Source: Amycolatopsis lurida (lineage in GTDB: Bacteria; Actinomycetota; Actinomycetes; Mycobacteriales; Pseudonocardiaceae). Taken from it: a stretch of 64,000 nucleotides of DNA. This document shows positions 1 to 6,596 of the stretch, piece by piece. The notes under the pieces are model-generated. The model was not told where the DNA came from. It ran no database searches and saw nothing but the letters and a program-made list of their open reading frames with translations. Position numbers and translations under genes: made by a program. Numbering within the stretch: position 1 is the stretch's first letter; every line of letters begins with the position of its first letter. The DNA lies in the NCBI RefSeq assembly GCF_900105055.1, contig NZ_FNTA01000004.1, forward strand, positions 5,363,501 to 5,427,500, read 5' to 3'.

Positions 1-17
1 AGGCAGGAAACTGGCCG

Positions 18-1283
18 TCAACGCTCCTCCTCCGGCGTGCCCGACACGACGGCGCCGAGCGCGCCGTCGACCACGCGGACGCGCAGTTTCGCGCCGTCCG
101 CGACTTCGGAGACGGACCGGAGTACCTGGAGGTTGCCTTCCGCGTCGGTGTACTGCACCACGGCGTAGCCGCGTTCGAGGGTCGCCGCCGGGCCGAGCGC
201 GGTCAACCGCGCGCGGGCGCTGGCGATCTCGGCCTGGTCCTTCGCGAGCAGGGTGAGCATCGCGCGCCGCCCGCGTTCGCGGTGGATCTCGACGTCGTCC
301 GAGCGCCGCTGGATCGGGCCGAGCGGGTCGGCGAGCACGGGGCGGCTGCGCATCTGGTTCAGCAGTCTGACCTGGGTGTCCACCCAGCCGTGCAGCGCGC
401 GGCGGCCGCGATCACGCATCTGGTGGACGCGCTGGGTCTCCTCGCGCACGTCGGGCACGATCCGCTTGCTGGCGTCGGTCGGCGTCGAACAGCGGAGATC
501 GGCGACGTGGTCGAGCAGCGGGGTGTCCGGCTCGTGCCCGATGGCGCTGACCACCGGTGTCCCGGCCGCGGACACGGCGCGGCACAGCGCTTCGTCGGAG
601 AACGGCAGCAGGTCTTCCACGCTGCCGCCGCCGCGCGCGATCACGATGACGTCGACGTCCGGGTCACGGTCCAGTTTGGACAGTGCCTGGAGGATCTGCG
701 GGACGGCCAGCGAACCCTGCACGGCGGTGTTGATCACCTTGAACGCGACATGCGGCCAGCGGGACTGCGCGTTCACCAGCACGTCGCGTTCGGCGGCGGA
801 CGCGCGTCCGGTGATCAGTCCGATTCCCCTGGGCAGGAACGGGATCTTGCGTTTGCGCTCCGGCGCGAACAGGCCCTCGGCGGCCAGCAGCCGCCGCAGC
901 CGCTCGATCCGGGCGAGCAGTTCGCCGATGCCGACCGCGCGGATCTCGTTGGCGCGCAGGCTCAGCGAGCCGCGGTTCATGAAGAACGTCGGCTTCGCGT
1001 GCACCACGACACTGGCGCCCTCACGCAACGGAGGTTCGATCGTGCGCAGCAAGCCTATCGGGCAGGTCACCGACATCGAGACGTCCGCCGACGGGTCACG
1101 CAGCGTCAGGAACGCGGTGTTGGTGCCCTGCCGGGCCGAGATCTGCGTGACCTGACCTTCGACCCAGACCGCGCCGAGCCGGTTGATCCACTCGCCGACC
1201 TTGCGGGCGACCGTGCGGACCGGCCACGGGTTTTCGGCGGTGGTGGACGGACCCGCCGCCGCGGAGGTGGGTTCGGCGCTCAC
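18..1283 (-). CDS. xseA: Exodeoxyribonuclease VII large subunit
   Basis: Catalytic subunit of exonuclease VII, which degrades single-stranded DNA to oligonucleotides in repair. 421 aa. An N-terminal OB-fold (about 15-110, starting near NPWPVRTVARKVGEWI) is followed by the family core ARGGGSVEDLLPFSDE and AIGHEPDTPLLDHVADLR, then the STPTDA motif. GTG at 1283 is chosen because it overlaps the TGA of the upstream gene (GTGA, 4 bp), implying translational coupling; longer upstream frames are arginine-rich shadow. The small subunit xseB would lie off the left edge. The length is typical of actinobacterial XseA. Confidence 0.95.
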   Translation of the reverse strand: MSAEPTSAAAGPSTTAENPWPVRTVARKVGEWINRLGAVWVEGQVTQISARQGTNTAFLTLRDPSADVSMSVTCPIGLLRTIEPPLREGASVVVHAKPTFFMNRGSLSLRANEIRAVGIGELLARIERLRRLLAAEGLFAPERKRKIPFLPRGIGLITGRASAAERDVLVNAQSRWPHVAFKVINTAVQGSLAVPQILQALSKLDRDPDVDVIVIARGGGSVEDLLPFSDEALCRAVSAAGTPVVSAIGHEPDTPLLDHVADLRCSTPTDASKRIVPDVREETQRVHQMRDRGRRALHGWVDTQVRLLNQMRSRPVLADPLGPIQRRSDDVEIHRERGRRAMLTLLAKDQAEIASARARLTALGPAATLERGYAVVQYTDAEGNLQVLRSVSEVADGAKLRVRVVDGALGAVVSGTPEEER

Positions 1284-1942
1284 TGGCCTTCCGCGCTGTC
1301 GCCGTCGCCGTCGGCCTTCTTCACGTTCCCGATGCGGCGCGCGAGCATGCCGACGAACGACGGCCTGTCGGCGTTCGCGCGTTCGTAGGCCAGCAGCTCT
1401 TCCAGCTGCGCGAGGTCGAACCGGCGCAGGCGGGCGCGCAGCTGCGGCAGGGTGAGCGTGTCGTAGTCGTCCAGCCCGGCGGGCTTCGCATCGACGAGTG
1501 CCGCGGAACTGTCGAACTCGCCGTCGGCGTGGTCCTCGGCGAGCGCGCGCTCCTCCTCGGCCCACGGGTCCTCGGTGAGGGCTTCGAGGTCGTGCAGGCG
1601 CCCGTTCGTCTCGGCGCGCGGCTCGGGCACTTCGGGGTCTTCCCTCAGCGGGACGACGCACGAGTCGCGTTCGTAGCGGCGTTCGCCGACGTCCGGCGGG
1701 AGATCCTCGTCGAAGGTGGCCCAGCTGGGCGTGTCCTCGACCGGGCGGAGGCCCGACAGCACGTCGTCGCCCTTGATCGCGAGTTCGGTGACGTGCTGCT
1801 GGACGCGCATGGAGAACTGGAGCACCTGGCTGACCACCGTGACGGGGAGCCCGGTGAGCTGCTGGGGGAGTTCGCGAACCCGCTCGGCGGTGGTGACGGC
1901 GAGGCCCGCGGCGACCCTGAGGGGGAGCGGGAGAGGCTTCAT
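1280..1942 (-). CDS. Lipid droplet-associated protein (Rv1109c-like)
   Basis: 220-aa protein with a basic, amphipathic N-terminus (MKPLPLPLRVAAGLAVTTAE, a likely lipid-surface helix) followed by an acidic low-complexity middle and a Leu/Arg-rich C-terminal segment (about 165-205). This architecture and the position next to xseA and ispH match the mycobacterial Rv1109c family, annotated as lipid droplet-associated (established family knowledge, from memory). ATG at 1942 is chosen over the upstream in-frame ATGs because the extra residues (GRMDQIRQARR) look non-coding. It overlaps xseA by 4 bp. Molecular function is not known. Confidence 0.75.
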   Translation of the reverse strand: MKPLPLPLRVAAGLAVTTAERVRELPQQLTGLPVTVVSQVLQFSMRVQQHVTELAIKGDDVLSGLRPVEDTPSWATFDEDLPPDVGERRYERDSCVVPLREDPEVPEPRAETNGRLHDLEALTEDPWAEEERALAEDHADGEFDSSAALVDAKPAGLDDYDTLTLPQLRARLRRFDLAQLEELLAYERANADRPSFVGMLARRIGNVKKADGDGDSAEGQ

Positions 1943-2081
1943 GCGTCTAGCCTGCCGTATTTGGTCCATCCTGCCCAACCGAACGGGTGGGTCGGCTCAC
2001 CGGACGTGACTCCACGCACATCCTTTCGAGGGGTTCCCTGGTCACCTGAACGTGAGTGCGAGGAGCCCCCAGGGGAGCCCG

Positions 2082-2087
2082 TACCCT
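2082..2087 (+). promoter_or_regulatory. -10 element of a leaderless ispH transcript
   Basis: TACCCT lies exactly 7 nt before the ispH ATG, the TANNNT-to-start spacing of leaderless actinobacterial mRNAs. No Shine-Dalgarno is needed with this start. No convincing -35 is visible. Confidence 0.55.
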
Positions 2088-2094
2088 GGGGGTC

Positions 2095-3108
2095 ATGAGT
2101 TCTGCGAGTCCCGGAATCACGCCCGCCGGCAGTCCGACGATCACCGAGTCCGGTGTGCCGGCAGGTGGCAAACGTGTCCTGCTCGCCAAGCCACGCGGCT
2201 ACTGCGCGGGTGTCGACCGCGCGGTCATCGCCGTCGAAAAGGCGCTCGAGCTCTACGGCGCACCGGTGTACGTGCGCAAGGAGATCGTGCACAACCGGCA
2301 CGTCGTGGAGACCCTGCGCGACCGTGGCGTGATCTTCGTCGACGAAACCTCCGAGGTGCCCGAGGGCGAATTGGTGGTGTTCTCCGCGCACGGCGTCTCG
2401 CCCGCGGTGCACGCCGAGGCCGCCGAGCGCAACCTGCGGACCATCGACGCGACCTGCCCGCTCGTGACGAAGGTGCACAAGGAAGTCAACCGGTTCGCGA
2501 AGGACGACTACGACATCCTGCTGATCGGTCACGAAGGCCACGAAGAGGTCGAAGGCACGGCCGGCGAGGCGCCCGACAAGGTGCAGCTCGTCGACACCGC
2601 CGAGGACGTCGACAAGGTCGAGGTCCGCGACCCGTCGAAGGTCATCTGGCTGTCGCAGACCACCCTTTCGGTGGACGAGACCATGGAGCGCGTCGATCAG
2701 CTGCGGGACAAGTTCCCCGGCTTGGCCGACCCGCCCAGCGACGACATCTGCTACGCCACCACCAACCGCCAGGTCGCGGTCAAGGCCATGGCCGCCGAGT
2801 GCGACCTGGTCCTGGTGGTCGGCTCGACGAACTCGTCCAACTCGAAGCGGCTGGTCGAGGTCGCGCTGAAGGCGGGGGCGCGTGCGTCGCACCTGGTCGA
2901 CTTCGCGCACGAAGTCGACGAAGCGTGGCTCGAAGGTGTCGAGACCGTCGGCGTCACCAGTGGCGCTTCGGTGCCGGAGGTGCTGGTCATGGACCTGTTG
3001 GCGTGGCTGGCCGAGCGTGGCTGGGACAACGTCGACGAGGTCACCACGGCCAACGAGAAGATCGCGTTCGCGCTGCCGCACGAGCTGCGCAAGGCCGCCA
3101 AGGCCTGA
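2095..3108 (+). CDS. ispH: 4-hydroxy-3-methylbut-2-enyl diphosphate reductase
   Basis: Last step of the MEP isoprenoid pathway: reduces HMBPP to IPP and DMAPP with an oxygen-sensitive [4Fe-4S] cluster. 337 aa. The three cluster cysteines are visible at about C37 (AKPRGYCAGVDRAV), C121 (DATCPLVTKVHKE) and C219 (DDICYATTNRQVAVK). Substrate-binding motifs EIVHNRHVVE, FSAHGVSP, LSQTTLSVDET and VGSTNSSNSKRLVE are intact. The first 25 residues are a disordered actinobacterial extension. ATG 2095 is preferred to the frame opening at 2056 because of the TACCCT hexamer 7 nt upstream. A strong hairpin follows the stop, so it is probably monocistronic. Confidence 0.97.
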   Translation: MSSASPGITPAGSPTITESGVPAGGKRVLLAKPRGYCAGVDRAVIAVEKALELYGAPVYVRKEIVHNRHVVETLRDRGVIFVDETSEVPEGELVVFSAHGVSPAVHAEAAERNLRTIDATCPLVTKVHKEVNRFAKDDYDILLIGHEGHEEVEGTAGEAPDKVQLVDTAEDVDKVEVRDPSKVIWLSQTTLSVDETMERVDQLRDKFPGLADPPSDDICYATTNRQVAVKAMAAECDLVLVVGSTNSSNSKRLVEVALKAGARASHLVDFAHEVDEAWLEGVETVGVTSGASVPEVLVMDLLAWLAERGWDNVDEVTTANEKIAFALPHELRKAAKA

Positions 3109-3124
3109 CGCCCGCTACGGAAAA

Positions 3125-3160
3125 GGGCCGTCCGAGGAGTTCCTCGGGCGGCCCCTTCTT
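3125..3160 (+). terminator. Terminator after ispH
   Basis: GGGCCGTCCGAGG pairs with CCTCGGGCGGCCC (13 bp, one G-U) around a 3-4 nt loop, followed by CTTCTTTT. It lies 16 bp after the ispH stop and could also serve the convergent DUF6542 gene. Confidence 0.8.
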
Positions 3161-3215
3161 TTGATCGGGCTCAAGCGCTGGTCAGCGGCTCAAGTGAGAG
3201 CAAAGGTCCCTTGCT

Positions 3216-4103
3216 TCACCGCTCGTCGTCCCACGGGCGGCGGCGCGGCGGCTGCCCGCCACGGCGTGGATCGTCCGCGCGCGGCGGACGGCGGCGCGGG
3301 GCACCGGGGGCGCTTTCGCCACGGGGATCGCGACGGCGCGGTTCGCCGTCTTCCGGCCGCGGCCGCCGGGGCTGACGTCCCGGAGGCGGCGGTTTACGGG
3401 CGCCGGGTTCGGCATCGCGGCGGGGGCGGCGTTCGTCGTCGACCGGGCGGCGGCGGGGCGGCGCACCGTCACGCGGCGCGCTGTCTCGCGGAGCGCCGCG
3501 GCGGGAAGGCGGAGGCGGGGTCTGGCCGGTCCGGGACGCGGGACGGCCACGGCCCGGCACGGCGGCCGCGGCGGGCCGGGCAGCGGATTTGCCCTCGTCA
3601 CGACGTTCCGGTTTGGTACCCGGCTTCACCTTCACCGGAGCGTCGGGATCGCGCTCACGGTAGATCCGGAACATGCCGATCGCCAAGGTGACGCCGGTGG
3701 TGATGGCCATCGTCGGGAAGCCGTTGATCAGCGGCGTGCCGACGTCGAAGGCTCTCGACAGCAGATCCGTGCCCTTGCTGCCGTCCGAGGTCAGGAGGAT
3801 GACCCCCGGGACGGTCACGGCGAGGACCAGGGGCGGCTGCACCATCGGGCCGAACAGCCCGCGGCGCTGGACGGCCACCACGGCGGCCACCGCGCCGAGC
3901 GCGTAGCACGCCTTGAACAGCAGGCCCAGGTCCTTCTGCAGCATCATGTCGACGAAGGCGCCAAGGATGGCGAGCCCGAAGCCCACCAGGACGGCCGCCC
4001 ACCAGGGCAGCCCTCGCCTGGCGCCGACGAGCGGACGCTCGTCCCAGGCAACGGGGACGTCGTCGGCATCAGGATCGCTCTGGCGATCGCGAATCGCGGT
4101 CAC
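3216..4103 (-). CDS. DUF6542-type membrane protein with long proline/arginine tail
   Basis: 295 aa of unknown function. Four hydrophobic segments (about residues 33-150: WWAAVLVGFGLAILGAF, ACYALGAVAAVVAV, LVLAVTVPGVILLT, TMAITTGVTLAIGMF) are followed by about 130 residues of Arg/Pro/Gly-rich, presumably cytoplasmic, disordered tail. It corresponds to Rv1111c in the conserved ispH neighbourhood. GTG 4103 is chosen because TACGGT sits 7 nt upstream (leaderless start). It is convergent with ispH. The tail composition is extreme and its length may vary between relatives. Confidence 0.75.
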   Translation of the reverse strand: MTAIRDRQSDPDADDVPVAWDERPLVGARRGLPWWAAVLVGFGLAILGAFVDMMLQKDLGLLFKACYALGAVAAVVAVQRRGLFGPMVQPPLVLAVTVPGVILLTSDGSKGTDLLSRAFDVGTPLINGFPTMAITTGVTLAIGMFRIYRERDPDAPVKVKPGTKPERRDEGKSAARPAAAAVPGRGRPASRTGQTPPPPSRRGAPRDSAPRDGAPPRRRPVDDERRPRRDAEPGARKPPPPGRQPRRPRPEDGEPRRRDPRGESAPGAPRRRPPRADDPRRGGQPPRRRPWDDER

Positions 4104-4110
4104 AGGTCCC

Positions 4111-4116
4111 ACCGTA
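4111..4116 (-). promoter_or_regulatory. -10 of the leaderless DUF6542 gene
   Basis: On the minus strand TACGGT is followed by exactly 7 nt and the GTG start at 4103. This fixes both the promoter and the start codon by the leaderless rule. Confidence 0.5.
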
Positions 4117-4311
4117 TATCCAAGCTGCGGGCATACCGCCAACAGGCGGTGTGTCTATCGCCTGGTAGTGGTCATTCCGGACCACCCGGACGGACTGTCC
4201 GGATGCTTACCGGAAGTACTACGAGTGAGGGGCGGACAAGGTTGCCACGCCCGGCGAAATGGAGCCTCCGCTTCCGGAAGTCGCAGGTGGAGAGGTGCGG
4301 TTCGCATCCGG

Positions 4312-4357
4312 CTCGTGAGTGGTTAGGACGGTTCTAACCGTCCTGACCACTCACGAG
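4312..4357. repeat. Long palindrome, CTCGTGAGTGGT family, copy 1
   Basis: Two 22-bp arms (left begins CTCGTGAGTGGTTAGGACGG) separated by 2 nt, with one G-T mismatch. The TGA stop of the rmuC-like gene (4351-4353) lies inside the right arm, so the repeat supplies the end of that gene. No U-tract follows. Copies 2 and 3 are at 9553 and 61491. Likely a factor-independent terminator or a REP-like element. Confidence 0.85.
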
Positions 4358-5265
4358 GCCGGGAGCTCGTCCGCCTTCCTGATCAGGGGGACCGGCGCGG
4401 GGCTGCCCGCGGCGTCGGTCAGGGGCGAGACCGTGCTGCGGAAGCTCTCGAGCGCCTCCAGTTCCCGCCGCCGGGCCGAGATGAAGCGCTGCAGGTGGGT
4501 GCTCGACAGGTTCAGCGCGTCGACCGCGTTGCCCGCGGCCCGGTGCGCGGCCGCGGCGCCCGCACGGACCTGCTCGACGTCCTCGACCAGCGCCCGTTCG
4601 GTCGCGGCGAACAACGCGGCGGAGGCCAGTACGGCGAACCCTGTCGGCCCGCAGAGGAAGACTCGCCGATCCAGCATCCAGCGCAGCAATTCCGGGTCGG
4701 TGTCCAGCGCGGCGACCACGGCCGCGTCGGACGGGACGAACATGATCGTCCCGTAGATCGCGTCGGCCCAGCGCTGATAGCCCTTGCCCGCCAGCTCGGC
4801 GGCCCGCGAACGGAGCTGCCGGACGTGGACGCGCAGCGCGTCCAGCCGTTCTTCGGGGTCGTCGGTCTCGACGGCCTCGGCCCAGCAGGCCATGCTCGCC
4901 TTCGCGTCCACCGGCACGGTCCGGCCGCCGCCGACCCGCAGCACCATGTCCGGTTTCGCGGCGCCGCCGCCCGCCAAGTCCGTCTGCAGCGTGAAGTGCA
5001 GCTCCTCGCGGAGCCCGAGCGCGCGTGCGGTCTCCAGGAGGACCTGCTCGCCCAGCTCGCCCCGGCCGCTGATCGAGGCGAACGCGACCTCGTACCGGCG
5101 CAGCGCGAGCTGCTGCTGATCGGCCTTCGCCCGCTCGGCCGCGACCTGTTTCGCCGCCGCGTCCGCCCGCCGCATTCCGTCGTTGTACAGCCGCCACAAC
5201 AGCGCGACGGCCGCGAGCAGCAGCAACGCGAGCACGACGGCCGCGGTGGTGATCACCGTCGCCAC
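4351..5265 (-). CDS. RmuC-family DNA recombination protein
   Basis: 304 aa, shorter than many RmuC proteins (often 400-500). An N-terminal membrane anchor (about residues 4-25, TTAAVVLALLLLAAVALLW) is followed by a coiled coil (30-60) and the RmuC nuclease-like core: GELGEQVLLETARALGL, AKPDMVLRVGGGRTVPVDAKASM, and YGTIMFVPSDAAV near 165. E. coli RmuC limits inversions at short inverted repeats, which is notable beside sbcDC, another hairpin-processing system, and a genome rich in palindromes (inference). The GTG start has a strong GGAGGGGAGG Shine-Dalgarno. Confidence 0.85.
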   Translation of the reverse strand: MATVITTAAVVLALLLLAAVALLWRLYNDGMRRADAAAKQVAAERAKADQQQLALRRYEVAFASISGRGELGEQVLLETARALGLREELHFTLQTDLAGGGAAKPDMVLRVGGGRTVPVDAKASMACWAEAVETDDPEERLDALRVHVRQLRSRAAELAGKGYQRWADAIYGTIMFVPSDAAVVAALDTDPELLRWMLDRRVFLCGPTGFAVLASAALFAATERALVEDVEQVRAGAAAAHRAAGNAVDALNLSSTHLQRFISARRRELEALESFRSTVSPLTDAAGSPAPVPLIRKADELPAS

Positions 5266-5431
5266 CGGTACCTCCCCTCCGGATCCGAGTCGGAGGACAT
5301 CATGGCGGAACCCACCGACAAAACCGGAACGGCGCGGTCGCGCTCCGTATCTGACCTGCGCCGTCCCCGGCGTGTCGGAAAGCGCAGTGCCGTCAAGGGC
5401 GCGCCTCCCCTCTCCGGCCGGTGCGCGGCCC

Positions 5432-5437
5432 TACCTT
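5432..5437 (+). promoter_or_regulatory. -10 of the leaderless sbcD transcript
   Basis: TACCTT is followed by 7 nt and the sbcD GTG at 5445, the leaderless signature. It argues that sbcDC has its own promoter and that the short ORF over this region is not a gene. Confidence 0.55.
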
Positions 5438-5444
5438 GGGCTGC

Positions 5445-6596
5445 GTGAAGCTCCTGCACACGTCCGACTGGCATATCGGCCGTACCTTCCACGGCGCCGA
5501 TCTGCTCGCCGAGCAGGAAACCGTGCTCGGCCACCTCGCCGACCTCGTGGCCGCCGAGTCGGTCGACGTCGTGCTCGTGTCCGGGGACATCTACGACCGC
5601 GCGGTGCCCTCGGCGGAGGCCGTCCGCGTGGCCACCACCGCGCTGGGCCGGATCCGCCAGGCAGGCGCGGAACTGGTGATGACACCGGGCAACCACGACT
5701 CCGCGCCGCGGCTGGGCGCGTTCGCCGAGTTCGCCGCGGCGGGCGGGCTGCACCTGCGCGCCACGATCGACGGGCTCGCCGAGCCGGTGCTGCTGCCCGA
5801 CGAGCACGGCGAGGTCGCCCTCTACGGGATCCCGTATCTCGAACCGGAGCCCGCGCGGCACGCCCTCGGCGTGCCCGAGGCCCGCGGTCACACCGGCGTT
5901 CTCACCGAAGCGATGCGGCGGATCCGTGAGGATCTCGCCGGACGGCCGCCCGGAACGCGGTCGGTGGTGCTCGCGCACGCCTTCGTCACCGGCGGCGAGC
6001 CGACCGAATCCGAACGGACCATCGCGGTCGGCGGCGTCGAGCAGGTGCCGGGTTCGGTGTTCGACGGCGTCGACTACGTCGCACTCGGCCACCTGCACGG
6101 TCCGCAGACCCTCGCCGAGCACCTGCGCTATTCGGGCAGCCCGCTGGCGTACTCGTTTTCCGAGACGCGCCAACGGAAATCGGTCTGGCTGGTGGAGCTC
6201 GGCGCCGGCGGGCTCGCCGAGGTCCGGCGCCACGAACTGCCGGTGCCGCGGCAGCTCGCGATGCTGCGCGGCGAGCTGGCGGATCTCGTGTCGGATCCGG
6301 AGCACGACGGCCTCACCGAACACTTCCTCTCCTTCACGGTCACCGACCGGGTCCGCCCGATCGACGCCATGCGCAAGCTGCGTGAGCGGTTTCCGTACGC
6401 CGTGCACATGGACTGGCAGCCGGAAGGCGGGCACGACGGTGCCGCGCTGAAGTACGCCGAAGCCGTCCGCGGGCGATCCGACGTCGAGATCACCCGGAGT
6501 TTCCTGGAGGACTGCCGCGGATCCGCGCCGTCGGAGAGCGAGGAGCGGCTGGTGCTGGCGGCGCTGGGCGCGGCGGGCAGGGAGCGCGAAGTATGA
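5445..6596 (+). CDS. sbcD: Exonuclease SbcCD, nuclease subunit D
   Basis: Mre11-type Mn2+ phosphoesterase that, with SbcC, opens DNA hairpins and trims double-strand ends. 383 aa. Metallophosphatase motifs are complete: HTSDWHIGRTFHG (5-17), VLVSGDIYDRAVPS, TPGNHDSAPRLG, HAFVTGG and YVALGHLHGPQ; these carry the metal-binding Asp/His/Asn residues. A capping and C-terminal SbcC-binding region follows. The stop overlaps the sbcC start (ATGA), so the two are coupled. GTG 5445 removes an eight-residue extension and fits the TACCTT promoter. Confidence 0.95.
   Translation: MKLLHTSDWHIGRTFHGADLLAEQETVLGHLADLVAAESVDVVLVSGDIYDRAVPSAEAVRVATTALGRIRQAGAELVMTPGNHDSAPRLGAFAEFAAAGGLHLRATIDGLAEPVLLPDEHGEVALYGIPYLEPEPARHALGVPEARGHTGVLTEAMRRIREDLAGRPPGTRSVVLAHAFVTGGEPTESERTIAVGGVEQVPGSVFDGVDYVALGHLHGPQTLAEHLRYSGSPLAYSFSETRQRKSVWLVELGAGGLAEVRRHELPVPRQLAMLRGELADLVSDPEHDGLTEHFLSFTVTDRVRPIDAMRKLRERFPYAVHMDWQPEGGHDGAALKYAEAVRGRSDVEITRSFLEDCRGSAPSESEERLVLAALGAAGREREV

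Noticed and set aside
5302..5448. 48-codon ORF upstream of sbcD with a GTGA overlap
   Set aside because: GC3 only about 72%, and the leaderless sbcD promoter (TACCTT at 5432) lies inside it, so it is probably chance.
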